DNA from: Paenibacillus ferrarius
GTDB taxonomy: Bacteria > Bacillota > Bacilli > Paenibacillales > NBRC-103111
Length of the DNA stretch: 64,000 bases
Assembly (NCBI RefSeq): GCF_002027705.1
Contig: NZ_MBTG01000019.1
Location: forward strand, 78,883-142,882
Reading direction: 5' to 3'
A program made the position numbers and the translations under genes. Every line of letters starts with the position of its first letter. Position 1 is the stretch's first letter. The notes under the pieces were generated by a model. That model was not told where the DNA came from and searched no databases. It saw only the letters and a list, made by a program, of their open reading frames with translations. This document shows positions 16,285-25,642 of this stretch, piece by piece.

Positions 16285-16334
16285 GCCGAGGTTATTTGCT
16301 TGACACGAATATTGCAATTGCGAGCCCACTTTAA
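16281..16334 (+). pseudogene. Truncated PIN-domain (VapC-like) toxin
   Basis: The frame reads MSRGYLLDTNIAIASPL and then TAA. YLLDTNIAI is the first acidic motif of PIN ribonucleases, whose full length is about 130 residues. A terminator starts at the stop codon, so the rest has been deleted. The ATGA overlap with the antitoxin supports the reading. Confidence 0.75.
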
Positions 16335-16368
16335 CCTCCCCCGAATTAAGCCGGCGGTGGTTTTTTTG
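16334..16368 (+). terminator. Terminator right after the truncated toxin
   Basis: ACCTCCCCCG pairs with CGGCGGTGGT with two mismatches around AATTAAGC, then T7. Confidence 0.7.
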
Positions 16369-16611
16369 TTTTGCCAAGTTGACTGTTCGCCATACTTCCA
16401 CCATGTTCACCCCCTCCAAACTATGGGATGATAACGTTACTTCAGGCTATTGCCGTCCTTCCTTCTACAACTACCCGGATCTTAGGGCAGCAGCTTTCCA
16501 GAAGTGACAACGAATCAGGCTATTGCCTCTCTTCCTTCTCAATCATTGGTCGATATAGAGAGGCAAGTTTCCTGATTGTATCCAGAATTTATGAGGAGGC
16601 GTTATGCCGCA

Positions 16612-18699
16612 ATGAGAAATACCATTTATCTAAGAAGAAATAGGAAGATCATGGTGCATCCTGGTCATAACCGTCTTCCTCTCACATACATCGCAACAGC
16701 AATGAAAAATGTAGAGTACTTAGGATTTACCTTTTCAAAAAAGCTGGTAGACGTTCTTCAAACGTTGTCGGTTGATGAGTTTCTAAGCATGTATCATCCG
16801 TTGGTGGAGGATTTGAAGTCGCTGGTAGGGGCGAATGTCGTGTTCCGGCCGATGTATCCCAATTTCCCGCAACAAGTGATGATGGCAAGTGAAGCAGAGC
16901 TTTATTTGCAAGCGATCCATCATTATTTAACGCTGAAACTGCCCGAGCATGCTGCGCTGGAGAGATTACCTCTGCTGGATCAGGTTGATTTGGAGATGAT
17001 TGATCTAGGTAGTATGGAAGATTTTGATCAGGTCATTCGGAATCTAATTGGAGCGAAAAGTTCAATATCCGAGGCGGACAAGGAAGATATTCAGTGGGTT
17101 ATCGCTTCTTATGAGGATTTGAGTACGGTACTGCCGGACGAGATTCCTTTAAAAGAAAATGTGGGATTCGTCGTGGCCGCGCTTCTTAAGTATGAGAAGG
17201 CCGACATTAAACTCATCGGAAAATATATGAAAACAGCAACGGATATCTTGCGATTAGCGGCTGCGCTGTCGGACGGGGATGTAAGCCTTGCAACGAATAC
17301 GAAGTTCCGCAAGTTCAGGCGCCCAGAAAGGCGGTTGCTGCTGGAGTTGCTTGAGCAATGCGGGAACAAGGTTGAGGATATGCTGCGCTACAAAAATCGC
17401 TGGACTCGCCTCGGAGAAATTCTGCATCCGGCTGAATACAAGCATAAATATGACGGCTGCAAAGCAGCTTTTGACACCCTGCGCAATAATAAACCCTATG
17501 CAACGTTCGGTGGCAAAATTGAGCATGCGCTTCGCCAGATGGATGCAGGCTTGGCAGCGGATCTATTGAAGAGTCGCGCCGGCGAGTTCGCCAGACGACT
17601 GGATCATTTGCTCAGGATCAGTGAGAATGCCCTTCCTATGGTTGAGAAGTTCACGGAAATTGCCGCGGATGTGTCAACGCCAGTGCTGCTGCAAGTGATG
17701 GCACATTTTCAGCATAGGAATGAAAGGCATGAACTGCGGACATTTTTCCCAAAAGGGAATGTAGGTAAAGCTGTAGCGATCCAGAACACGCTGCCCGATA
17801 TTGAAGCCGAAACGTGTGAGGCGATTGTACACATATGCCAAAATACGTTAATAAAGCGATTCTCCGAACTTCCCGCGCTGGGGGATGTGTATGTCGATGA
17901 GAGGTTGAGGCGGTATGTGATGCCTTTTGCTCAAAGGTCGGCGAGTAAGGCACTTCGTACCCTCGTTCGCGGCAGTCGGCTGGAGATGCCGGAAGGGGAC
18001 ACGATCCGCTTTTTCTTATGGTGGAAGGAAGGAATCGTTAACGGCAAGCATACAGGAAGAGTGGATATTGACCTCTCGGCTGTGATGTATGATGAGAAGT
18101 GGCAGTATGTCGAGCATATCTCCTACACGAATCTGCGTTCCGATCGATATAAAGCGGCTCACAGCGGAGATATTACCTCGGCTCCTCATGGCGCTTGTGA
18201 ATTCATTGATATGGATATTCCATCTATTGTGAAATATGGTGGGCGCTACATTGTCGCTTCGCTGAATTCGTTCACGGAGCAGCCTTACTGTGAGCTGCCG
18301 GAATGTTTTGCTGGGTGGATGATGAGGAAGTATCCGAGTTCGGGGGAGATTTTTGAGCCTTCGACGGTGGTGGATCGCATTGATCTTGCCGCAGATACGA
18401 GGATTGCGATTCCCGTTATTATGGATTTGGTGGAGCGGGAGATCATCTGGTGCGACTTAGCCCTGAAGAAGCATCCTCACTACTACAACAATGTAGAGGA
18501 AAATCAAAAAGGGATGGTAGTAATGGGCAAAGCCATGACCTCCTTGAAAAAGCCTAACTTGTATGATTTGTTCATGCTGCATGCCGTGGCTAGAGGGCGA
18601 GTCGTGGAGCGTGCGGATGGTGCGCAGACGGTGTTTTCTGTGCATGAAGGGATTACTCCTTTTGATGTGGGTCGGATTATGGCGGAGTTTATTGCTTGA
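16612..18699 (+). CDS. Large cytoplasmic protein with C-terminal TerD-like domain
   Basis: 695 residues from ATG 16612; ATG 16591 or the TTG at 16576 are possible, but the AGGAGG at 16594 lies upstream of 16612 only. The N-terminal 450 residues are helical and unassigned, starting near YLGFTFSKKLVDVLQTLSVD. The C-terminal part (about 465-610) reads RFFLWWKEG, GRVDIDLSAVMYDEKWQYVE, AAHSGDITSAPHGACEFIDM and RYIVASLNSFTEQPYCELPE. This resembles the calcium-binding TerD/TerZ fold and the homologous C-terminal part of actinobacterial and myxobacterial proteins. Ter proteins act in chemical stress and phage response. The gene stands alone. The family placement is by motif only. Confidence 0.65.
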   Translation: MRNTIYLRRNRKIMVHPGHNRLPLTYIATAMKNVEYLGFTFSKKLVDVLQTLSVDEFLSMYHPLVEDLKSLVGANVVFRPMYPNFPQQVMMASEAELYLQAIHHYLTLKLPEHAALERLPLLDQVDLEMIDLGSMEDFDQVIRNLIGAKSSISEADKEDIQWVIASYEDLSTVLPDEIPLKENVGFVVAALLKYEKADIKLIGKYMKTATDILRLAAALSDGDVSLATNTKFRKFRRPERRLLLELLEQCGNKVEDMLRYKNRWTRLGEILHPAEYKHKYDGCKAAFDTLRNNKPYATFGGKIEHALRQMDAGLAADLLKSRAGEFARRLDHLLRISENALPMVEKFTEIAADVSTPVLLQVMAHFQHRNERHELRTFFPKGNVGKAVAIQNTLPDIEAETCEAIVHICQNTLIKRFSELPALGDVYVDERLRRYVMPFAQRSASKALRTLVRGSRLEMPEGDTIRFFLWWKEGIVNGKHTGRVDIDLSAVMYDEKWQYVEHISYTNLRSDRYKAAHSGDITSAPHGACEFIDMDIPSIVKYGGRYIVASLNSFTEQPYCELPECFAGWMMRKYPSSGEIFEPSTVVDRIDLAADTRIAIPVIMDLVEREIIWCDLALKKHPHYYNNVEENQKGMVVMGKAMTSLKKPNLYDLFMLHAVARGRVVERADGAQTVFSVHEGITPFDVGRIMAEFIA

Positions 18700-18703
18700 A
18701 TGT

Positions 18704-18740
18704 AAAAGAAGGAGCCTGCAGGCTTGCGGGCTCTTTCTTT
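18704..18740. terminator. Terminator between TerD-like gene and the convergent secreted protein gene
   Basis: AAAGAAGGAGCC-GCA and GC-GGCTCTTTCTTT form a long stem with a T-rich 3' side. The A-rich left side allows use on both strands. Confidence 0.8.
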
Positions 18741-18746
18741 GTTGTT

Positions 18747-19436
18747 CTATTTTGAAATATAAAAAGCATTATTCTCAAGCTTGATGGTTAAACCTAACTC
18801 ATCCACGGCATAGTGCCAGGTCATTGGGAAATAAGTAACATCATTTAATACTAATAAAGGGTATTCTTCGGCATTATTATCAATCCAGACGTCGTTTACA
18901 TAAATATTGAAATCGGGTTTACTGGCATACAAGTTTGCGCTTGTTGAGCCGTTATCTAGCTCAAGTTTACCGGCTTTGTTGGACGTTTTGCGAATAACGA
19001 ATCCCGCGTCTGCATCCCAAACGGTTTCTAAGGCCAGCGCCTGAGTAAATTTAAAAGTCATAGGGAAATAAGTAATATCCTTATAAGCGATGACGGGGTA
19101 TTTCAAGGACGAATTAGGTATGGAAGTCCCATTAACATAGATACTGTAGGTTGGCTTACTAACTTTGACTTGTCCGCTAGGGATAGTTTCGACGGGTTCT
19201 GCTGGTTTATTATTTGAAGTCGATCCCCCAGATGAAGAACCGCCACTGCCGCTGCCCGATGAAGATCCACCGTTGTGATAATGATATCCCGTACACAAGC
19301 CCTTAGCCTTAGAGGCTGCCGAACAATTATGACCTCCATTGGCATCTGTTCTGCCTGAATGGGCATAAACGGATTGTGATACAGATAAGGTAATCATGAA
19401 TGATAATAACGTTAGTCCAATTTTTTTGAACTTCAT
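18747..19436 (-). CDS. Secreted YHYH-motif protein with two stalk/copper amine oxidase N-like repeats
   Basis: 229 residues if started at MKFKKIGLTLL (an ATG four codons earlier is also possible). A signal peptide ends near SVYA-HSGR. Next comes GRTDANGGHNCSAASKAKG and then GYHYHNGG, a His-rich YHYH-type module likely to bind metal. A Gly/Ser linker follows. Two repeats of about 60 residues contain VNGTSIPNSSLKYPVIAYKD, ITYFPMTF and YVNDVWIDNNAEEYPLLVLN, VTYFPMTWHY, like the stalk domain common in Paenibacillus surface proteins. It is exported; the function is unknown. Confidence 0.78.
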   Translation of the reverse strand: MKFKKIGLTLLSFMITLSVSQSVYAHSGRTDANGGHNCSAASKAKGLCTGYHYHNGGSSSGSGSGGSSSGGSTSNNKPAEPVETIPSGQVKVSKPTYSIYVNGTSIPNSSLKYPVIAYKDITYFPMTFKFTQALALETVWDADAGFVIRKTSNKAGKLELDNGSTSANLYASKPDFNIYVNDVWIDNNAEEYPLLVLNDVTYFPMTWHYAVDELGLTIKLENNAFYISK

Positions 19437-19742
19437 TTCCCTTGTCATCCCCTAAAAATAGTAGTATTTTCCTATATGATCTTATCAGAGATTGCTAGGA
19501 TGATCAAATATAGGTATAAAGATTTAATCATCCCTTTATTTACCACATATATAAAATCTGTTATCCTAGTGTATTGCGGCTAATATATACCGAGATGCGA
19601 ACTCAAAAGTATGTTTAATTGAGTTCAATCTTGACACAAAACGAATATACTTACGATGCTCCCACAGTATTTTGTTAAGAGTTTGTGGCATGCGATCGAC
19701 GATAGATTACAGTCTGGGTGAATAGGCAGGAGATTCTCAATT
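19437..19742. other. Intergenic, nothing recognised
   Basis: 306 bases of AT-rich divergent gap between a secreted-protein gene and a lipoprotein gene. No hairpin, convincing promoter pair or ORF with a ribosome binding site could be supported, apart from a GGAG before 19743. Confidence 0.3.
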
Positions 19743-21005
19743 ATGTTTAAAAAAATTAGTTTTCTTACGCTGTTAATATTATTTTGTTTCTTACAATCCT
19801 CTTGCAGTACAAGGATCAGTTCAGAAAAAAATAGTGGGAACAGTGCTAACCTTCCTTCAGAAACTCTGAACGGTACGACTAAACCCATAAATCCGGAACC
19901 TCAACAGGAGTCTCCAATGCCCAAAAATGAGGTGCCTATTATTCTGGAGAACTCAGCAGGAGGGGTCAAACAAGCATACTTAGAAATAAAGAAAGAAAGC
20001 TATATTGATACAAAAGCAAACGTTGAAATAAAATTCCCTCAAATTACAAATATAAAGGATACCAGTAAACAACAAGTAATTAACTCTTTAATAAGAGAAG
20101 AAGCGATGCAGCTTTTAAAGCAGTATAAAAATGGGGAAGTAGAGTTATCTTCATTAAATATTGATTATAGTATCAAACTAAATAGGGAAAAAATGATTAG
20201 CATTCAATATACGGGAATTACCAATTTCAAAAATGCGGCTCATCCTTATAATTTGTTTTTTGTTACTAATATTAATGTCAATAAAGGGACTGTTATTAAG
20301 TTATTCGATATTATACATGTAGATAAAAAGTTTATGGAGTTTTTCCAAACAGGTACATTTCAATCGGTAAGTCCAATTTATCAAGAGGGATATTTGGAGA
20401 AATATTCGATAACTGAATTGCTGGAAACATTTAAAAATGCCAATTTTTATTTCACAGATGAGGCTTTAGGAATTAGCTTAGGTGTTCCATATGCAATGGG
20501 AGATCATGCCGAGTTCGAAATTAAATATAAGAATATCACGAGCAGTATGAAGTCGGTAAATGAGATATGGAATGGAATTTCCGACTCTGATTCATCAGGA
20601 TCTTCGAATGATGCAAAAGTACCATTGGTCTATACAAATAAAAAATTAGGGTTTCAAATCACATTCCCTCAAGCATGGGCTGGCAAATATATAACAGAAG
20701 AACTAGATACAGGGACAATAGTATGGTATCAACCTAAATCAAAAAATGTAGAGAAAGCTAAGTTGTTTCAAATAAGTATCTGGGGTTCTGAAAAAGAGTG
20801 GAATGAATGGTGGGATCATGGAGGGAAAGATCAACCAGTTCCATTCAAAAAACTTGCAGTTGTTAATGGGAACGTTCTCGTTAAAGAGAACCCGACCGAA
20901 GCCATTTATCAGGGGGAAACTGATGCTCAAGAGGACTCCAAAGAATACGATAAAATGTTGTTGGATGTTCGGAGCATTATAAGTACCTTTAAAGAACTGA
21001 ATTAG
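19743..21005 (+). CDS. Lipoprotein with DUF4163/DUF3298-like region
   Basis: 420 residues. The signal peptide MFKKISFLTLLILFCFLQSS precedes a lipobox Cys (SSCS). Residues about 85-270 (SYIDTKANVEIKFPQI, later YNLFFVTNINVNKGTVIKLF, FYFTDEALGISLGVPYAMGD) match the PdaC/RsiV type region found in cell-wall deacetylase and anti-sigma partners. A C-terminal part (about 297-415) with LGFQITFPQAWAGKY resembles PsbP/DUF1795-like surface domains. It is probably surface anchored. No catalytic residues are seen. It is monocistronic. Confidence 0.75.
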   Translation: MFKKISFLTLLILFCFLQSSCSTRISSEKNSGNSANLPSETLNGTTKPINPEPQQESPMPKNEVPIILENSAGGVKQAYLEIKKESYIDTKANVEIKFPQITNIKDTSKQQVINSLIREEAMQLLKQYKNGEVELSSLNIDYSIKLNREKMISIQYTGITNFKNAAHPYNLFFVTNINVNKGTVIKLFDIIHVDKKFMEFFQTGTFQSVSPIYQEGYLEKYSITELLETFKNANFYFTDEALGISLGVPYAMGDHAEFEIKYKNITSSMKSVNEIWNGISDSDSSGSSNDAKVPLVYTNKKLGFQITFPQAWAGKYITEELDTGTIVWYQPKSKNVEKAKLFQISIWGSEKEWNEWWDHGGKDQPVPFKKLAVVNGNVLVKENPTEAIYQGETDAQEDSKEYDKMLLDVRSIISTFKELN

Positions 21006-21142
21006 TATTGGTCGTTTTCGTTCGTATTTTCCCCACTACTTACGCCAAAGTTACTAACTGACAACTTTTTCAGTTCTTATGCAGATTTTGGTTTCCCTGT
21101 ATAATAGCAGTGAAACCAAAGTTGATCGATGGAGGCTGAGCA

Positions 21143-22111
21143 ATGCACATTAGAACTCTTGGGAAAACAGGGTTGAAGATATCGGAAATCGGGTACGGGG
21201 CATGGGGGATTGGCAAAACGGCTTGGATCGGTGCATCCGATGACGAGTCGATTGAGGCGCTGAATCGTTCCATTGAGCTTGGGCTGAACTTTATTGATAC
21301 TGCGCTGGGCTATGGAGATGGCCACAGTGAAAGACTTGTCGGGCAAGTGGTGAGGGCACACAATAAGCCGATCTATGTTGCGACGAAGATCCCTCCTATC
21401 AACCGTCAATGGCCTGCGCGGGACGGGGTGCCGGTGGCTGAGGCGTTCACAGCGGAGCATGTCATTGCTAGCACGGAACAAAGCCTGCGCAACTTGGGCT
21501 TGGATACCATAGATGTCCAACAGTTTCATGTTTGGTCGGACGAGTGGGTGGGTCAAGGAGATTGGCTGGAAGGGATTCGCAAGCTCAAAGAGCAAGGAAA
21601 GATTCGCCATTTTGGCATCTCGATTAATGATCATCAATCGAACAACGGGATTAAGCTGATTGAATCAGGGCTTGTTGATACGGTGCAGGTGATTTATAAC
21701 ATTTTCGAGCAAAGCCCAGAAGATCAATTGCTCCCTGCCTGCGTCGAGCATAATGTTGGCGTTATTGTCCGAGTTTCGCTGGATGAAGGCGGCTTGACGG
21801 GCCGGATTACGCCTGACACGACATTCAATGAAGGTGACTTCCGCAATACCTATTTCCAAGGCGACCGCAAGCAGCAGGTGTATGATCGCGTTCAGAAGAT
21901 CGCTTCTGATCTGGATATCGCTGTTGAGCAAATGCCGGAAATCGCTCTGCGATATGTGCTCAGCCATCCTGCTGTTTCAACGGTCATTCCAGGTATGCGT
22001 TCCGTTCGGAATGTAGAGAACAATATGCGCGTTGGCGACGGACAAGGATTGACCCAGGAGCAGCTTGCGAAGTTGAAGCCGCATCGCTGGATTCGGAATT
22101 TCTATAGATAA
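21143..22111 (+). CDS. Aldo/keto reductase
   Basis: 322 residues after GGAGG. The whole AKR barrel is present, with the catalytic tetrad readable as Asp and Tyr in FIDTALGYGDGHSE, Lys in VATKIPP and His in VQQFHVW. The NADPH site region near the end reads AVSTVIPGMRSVRNVENNMR. Members reduce aldehydes and ketones with NADPH; the substrate cannot be told. It is single and is followed by a palindrome (22220-22247) that is also a good terminator. Confidence 0.92.
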   Translation: MHIRTLGKTGLKISEIGYGAWGIGKTAWIGASDDESIEALNRSIELGLNFIDTALGYGDGHSERLVGQVVRAHNKPIYVATKIPPINRQWPARDGVPVAEAFTAEHVIASTEQSLRNLGLDTIDVQQFHVWSDEWVGQGDWLEGIRKLKEQGKIRHFGISINDHQSNNGIKLIESGLVDTVQVIYNIFEQSPEDQLLPACVEHNVGVIVRVSLDEGGLTGRITPDTTFNEGDFRNTYFQGDRKQQVYDRVQKIASDLDIAVEQMPEIALRYVLSHPAVSTVIPGMRSVRNVENNMRVGDGQGLTQEQLAKLKPHRWIRNFYR

Positions 22112-22172
22112 AAAAGGCGGCTGTGCCATAAGCCAAATTTAGTGATCAGATCCGTTCACCCAAGTGTAAAAG

Positions 22173-22354
22173 CCTGTGAAAATACAGGAATTCCCGGGTG
22201 AATTCGGTTAAAAAGCGGAAATGCCTGCAATTGTGCAGGCATTTTTATCTTTTTCGGCCGCTCATCCAGAAAAAGCCTCAAAAACCTGCACATACGCAGG
22301 AATTTAACAGTTGAGGCTATTCCATGAGCAAAAAAGATGCATAATTGCAGGTTT
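22173..22354. repeat. Array of four CCTGCA-type palindromes (locus 1)
   Basis: Units: CCTGTGAAAATACAGG at about 22173, GCCTGCAATTGTGCAGGC at 22223, CCTGCACATACGCAGG at 22285 and the weakly matched TGCATAATTGCAGG at about 22338 in the other orientation. Steps are about 50, 62 and 52 bases. The second unit with flanking AAT/ATT and T5 is a strong terminator for the reductase gene. The same array occurs at 35220-35400 with nearly the same steps. The remaining bases to 22634 show nothing else. Confidence 0.75.
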
Positions 22355-22634
22355 AGACAAAGCAGCTGGAGCTAGAGCTTGGAGGAGGCAGGAGGCTCAT
22401 CAAGTGATTATCAGAAGTTACATTCATTACGCATGAAAGAAGATCACACGCAGAACGGCCAGAACAGCCAGTTTATGTCAGGTTACCATGTACAAATCCG
22501 AGCTGTCGCTAATCGCGAAGTAAAAGTAAGTTTGGAATAGGCATCAATACTGAAACCAAATCTAGGCTCAGACGTATAGAATAAGACGAAAGTGATAAAA
22601 CTTTCATATTAACTTACGTGGAGGTCATGACATC

Positions 22635-23066
22635 ATGTTCAAGAAATTAGTAATGCTGATTATGGCAAGTATGCTGGTGTTCTCTTTTACGGTGCCAACA
22701 CTTGTAGAAGCGAAGTCTTCTTATAAAGCACCTCGCAAAAGCTACACACCGACAGAACAACAAAAGGCGCCTGCTAGCAACGCTACCAAAAATGAGCCTA
22801 GCAATTCGGCAACCAAAACACCTGGCGCTGCAACACCAAGCACGAAACCTGGCTTTTTCAGCGGTGGATTGATGAAAGGGCTGCTTATCGGGGGAATGGC
22901 GGGTCTCCTGTTTGGAGGCTTATTTGGCGGAATGGGAGCACTAGGTAATATACTTGGCTTGTTAGTGAACGTGCTTGCTGTGGTTGCCTTGATTGCTGTT
23001 GTTGTGAAGGTGATCTCTTTCTTCAGACAAAGAAAGAAGACTAATCAGGATAATCCGAGGTACTAA
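22635..23066 (+). CDS. Exported Gly-rich membrane protein, Tim44-like N-terminal type
   Basis: 143 residues. A signal peptide (MFKKLVMLIMASMLVFSFTV, cleavage near VEA-KSS) precedes a Lys/Pro/Thr linker. A Gly-rich helix hairpin follows (FSGGLMKGLLIGGMAGLLFG then GLFGGMGALG) and a last membrane helix (VLAVVALIAVVVKVISFF) with a basic end. This pattern is seen in Bacillota proteins annotated as Tim44-like or membrane proteins of unknown role. It sits two bases before the DUF2653 gene, a known type of pairing. Confidence 0.75.
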   Translation: MFKKLVMLIMASMLVFSFTVPTLVEAKSSYKAPRKSYTPTEQQKAPASNATKNEPSNSATKTPGAATPSTKPGFFSGGLMKGLLIGGMAGLLFGGLFGGMGALGNILGLLVNVLAVVALIAVVVKVISFFRQRKKTNQDNPRY

Positions 23067-23068
23067 GC

Positions 23069-23347
23069 ATGCGTTTAACGGAACAAGAAATCGTGAATGC
23101 TGTCTGTTTGAATATGGCGGAACGCAAAGCTCTTAAGCCGAATGAGGTTGACGTTGAGCTGATGTGGGATGAGGACTTAGGCTTCTCTGCGGAAGTATTT
23201 GCCGGAGGACGCTCCCAAATTCTGACGGAAGGCAACCTGTTCGAAGCCATAACGCAATATTTGTTTAATCAATACCAGATGAGGGTTTTCCGGGATCAAA
23301 TGCGATTCATTTTGGATGAAGAGATCATCGCTGAAATCACGGAATAA
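23069..23347 (+). CDS. YxcD-like DUF2653 protein
   Basis: 92 residues. MRLTEQEIVNAVCLNMAERK with VDVELMWDEDLGFSAEVFAG is the DUF2653 pattern of Bacillus YxcD. It is soluble, and its function is unknown. It starts two bases after the preceding stop and so forms a two-gene operon. A strong terminator follows. Confidence 0.85.
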   Translation: MRLTEQEIVNAVCLNMAERKALKPNEVDVELMWDEDLGFSAEVFAGGRSQILTEGNLFEAITQYLFNQYQMRVFRDQMRFILDEEIIAEITE

Positions 23348-23358
23348 TCCACTTATGT

Positions 23359-23397
23359 AAAAGGCGGCCAATCCTTGAGGGGATTAGCCGCTTTTTT
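23359..23397. terminator. Terminator
   Basis: AAAGGCGGC-AATCC and GGATT-GCCGCTTTTTT form a long stem; it may also serve the convergent epoxide hydrolase gene. Confidence 0.85.
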
Positions 23398-23420
23398 GCA
23401 TAGCGTTGTCAACCCGTCCA

Positions 23421-24575
23421 TTAATATATTGTTCTAAAGGGTCTGTAAAATTCGCGAATGTCCTTAACCAGCAATTCCGGCTCTTCCAGAGCAGTAAAAT
23501 GGCCACCGCGGGGCATTGTATTCCAGCTAGTTATATTCAAGTTGCGTACAGCCCATTCCTTGGGTGGCAATAATATATCTGCCGGGAAAAGAGCGACGGC
23601 TGTAGGTACCTCTATGCGGCCCAGAGGCGGCAAAGAATGCGAATTCTCATAATACATACGTGATGTTGATCCTATAGTATTGGTAACCCAATAAATCATA
23701 ATATGCGTGAGCAGCTCATCCTCGCTGAATCGTTGCCGCAGGTCTCCTTTGCAGTCGCTCCATGCACGGAATTTCTCAATCATCCAGCCAGCTAGACCTG
23801 CTGGCGAGTCGGACAGTCCGTAGGCAAGAGTCTGAGGTCTCGTAGATTGAATGGAGATATAGCCACCTTCAAGGGCAAGCCATTCCTGAGCATTCTTCTT
23901 ATATTGCAGTTCTTCTTCTGAGAGCTTCGCCGGATCTTGCGCGGTCATGAGATCTCTAATGATCCCGATATCCGTTAAGTGGATTCCGACAAGCAGTTCC
24001 GGATGATTTGCCGCAAGATATCTGGTAACGCCAGAGCCAATATCCCCGCCTGCAGCAGCGAATTTGTTAAGCCCAAGTTCTTGTGTCATTAGTTTAGCCC
24101 ACATCTCGGAGACATAAGAATTGTTGACGCCACGATGGTCAGGACAGCTAGAGAAGCCAAATCCCGGAAGCGAAGGGACAATGACATCAAAAGCATCCTC
24201 AGGGTTACCACCGTGGGCAGCGGGATCAGTAAGCAAAGGGATAATCTTCTGGTAACGCAGGTAACTGTCCGGCCATCCGTGGGTAAGGATAATGGGCAAC
24301 GGATGAGGTCCTTTGCCGCGCTCATGCACGAAGTGAACATCGATCCCGTCAATATGACTGCGAAATTGAGAAAAGCGGTTTAATTTCGCTTCTTGAACAC
24401 GCCAGTCGAAATGGTCTCGCCAATAGGCAACTAGCGATTTCAAATAACTTAATTCAGTGCCGTGTTCCCAAGCGGAGTCTTCTAATTGATCAGGCCAGCG
24501 GACGTGATTCAGTCTATATTGTAAATCGTCAAGCACTTCATCGGATACCTGGATTTGGAAACGTTCAACAGTCAT
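23421..24575 (-). CDS. Epoxide hydrolase (EHN + alpha/beta hydrolase)
   Basis: 384 residues. An N-terminal EHN domain (about 1-110, VERFQIQVSDEVLDDLQYRL to FRSHIDGIDVHFVH) precedes an alpha/beta hydrolase domain. The oxyanion motif HGWPDS is near residue 100, the nucleophile is the Asp of AAGGDIGSG, two Tyr in the cap are likely proton donors, and the final catalytic His is in GGHFTALEEPELL. This is the full length of microsomal-type epoxide hydrolases, which open epoxides with water. The start ATG follows GGAGG. It is divergent from an AraC regulator, its likely controller. Confidence 0.9.
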   Translation of the reverse strand: MTVERFQIQVSDEVLDDLQYRLNHVRWPDQLEDSAWEHGTELSYLKSLVAYWRDHFDWRVQEAKLNRFSQFRSHIDGIDVHFVHERGKGPHPLPIILTHGWPDSYLRYQKIIPLLTDPAAHGGNPEDAFDVIVPSLPGFGFSSCPDHRGVNNSYVSEMWAKLMTQELGLNKFAAAGGDIGSGVTRYLAANHPELLVGIHLTDIGIIRDLMTAQDPAKLSEEELQYKKNAQEWLALEGGYISIQSTRPQTLAYGLSDSPAGLAGWMIEKFRAWSDCKGDLRQRFSEDELLTHIMIYWVTNTIGSTSRMYYENSHSLPPLGRIEVPTAVALFPADILLPPKEWAVRNLNITSWNTMPRGGHFTALEEPELLVKDIREFYRPFRTIY

Positions 24576-24743
24576 AATGAGTTCCTCCCACTAATCTTAA
24601 TGGTTCGATTTTGACAGTTTTGAGCGGCTGTCGTGGAAAATGCGGTCTATACATCGGTTCACAATCACATTATAACCTTTGGATTTGTATGCTACACTGG
24701 TATAAGTGAAGCAACCAACTATACTATTTGATAGGTGAACAAA

Positions 24744-25598
24744 ATGCCGCAAATCGACCGACACAAAGATCGTATGGTGAAAATAGAATTCGTCGCAGTG
24801 GAGGATTTCAGTGTTCTTCCTTATCCTGAACGGTATACGCTGACTTATATTACGTCAGGAAGTATAAATGGGTTATTGAATGAACGTCCAATATCCATTA
24901 GCGCTCCTGGTGTCCTTTGCTTGGCTAAGGACGATAAATTGCAAGTGAATGAAAAGATGAATGTATCTGCTCAATCTTTTAGTTTCCATCCCGAATTTCT
25001 TAACACCACTACTCTTGCCGAAACGAAGGATTATTTCCCCGCAGCACCTAGCATTCAAACAGGGCTTTCCCTTTTTCAAAGGGACCATTTGTATACGGGT
25101 GTACCTCGTGTAACCGAGAAAGCATACCCCCTATTGTTTGAATGGTTTTTCATACTTGGCACCGAAGTGCAGGCGCAAAGTGATGGACGCTGGGTATGCA
25201 GAATCAAAAAGTATCTCATTCAAATTCTAGGCTTGATGGAGGAATTAATTCAAAATAGCGAGCATTCGCCTGTCGATACAGTATTAGATTATATACACAC
25301 GAATTATTCGCGAAAGATTTCATTAAACGATTTGACGAATTGTGCGTATTTGAACCGTGTGACTCTGAATAAATTGTTTCAGGAGAGATGTGGACAAACA
25401 GCAATTGGTTACTTGCTTACCCATCGCTTGAAGGTTGCTAGCGACCTTCTGACACATACGGATATGAGCATTAATGATATTGCGCGTTCCACTGGATTCG
25501 AGTACGACACCTACTTTATTAAACAATTTACAGCTAGAAAAGGGATGTCGCCTACAACTTATCGAATTACATCCCGCAAGTTTGGTACGGCCCAATAA
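24744..25598 (+). CDS. AraC-family regulator
   Basis: 284 residues from ATG 24744, six bases after AGGTGA; a GTG nine bases earlier is in frame. An N-terminal sensor of about 180 residues precedes two HTH motifs: ISLNDLTNCAYLNRVTLNKL, then INDIARSTGFEYDTYFIKQF with RKGMSPTTYR at the end. It is transcribed away from the epoxide hydrolase gene. A TTGGAT...TATAAG promoter is plausible just upstream (about 24677-24705). The ligand is unknown. Confidence 0.85.
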   Translation: MPQIDRHKDRMVKIEFVAVEDFSVLPYPERYTLTYITSGSINGLLNERPISISAPGVLCLAKDDKLQVNEKMNVSAQSFSFHPEFLNTTTLAETKDYFPAAPSIQTGLSLFQRDHLYTGVPRVTEKAYPLLFEWFFILGTEVQAQSDGRWVCRIKKYLIQILGLMEELIQNSEHSPVDTVLDYIHTNYSRKISLNDLTNCAYLNRVTLNKLFQERCGQTAIGYLLTHRLKVASDLLTHTDMSINDIARSTGFEYDTYFIKQFTARKGMSPTTYRITSRKFGTAQ

Positions 25599-25642
25599 CA
25601 TCAGGCTTGCTTTGTCAATTTTCACACAAGGGGCGTGGGGAT

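Noticed and set aside
16443..16545. Two copies of CAGGCTATTGCC with TCTTCCTTCT about 75 bases apart before the TerD-like gene
   Set aside because: Short and imperfect; could be a duplicated leader piece, but no fold or function could be supported.
22173..22354. CRISPR-like spacing of short repeats
   Set aside because: The repeated unit is a 16-20 base palindrome with variable loops, only four copies, uneven steps, mixed orientation and no cas genes. It does not form a CRISPR array.
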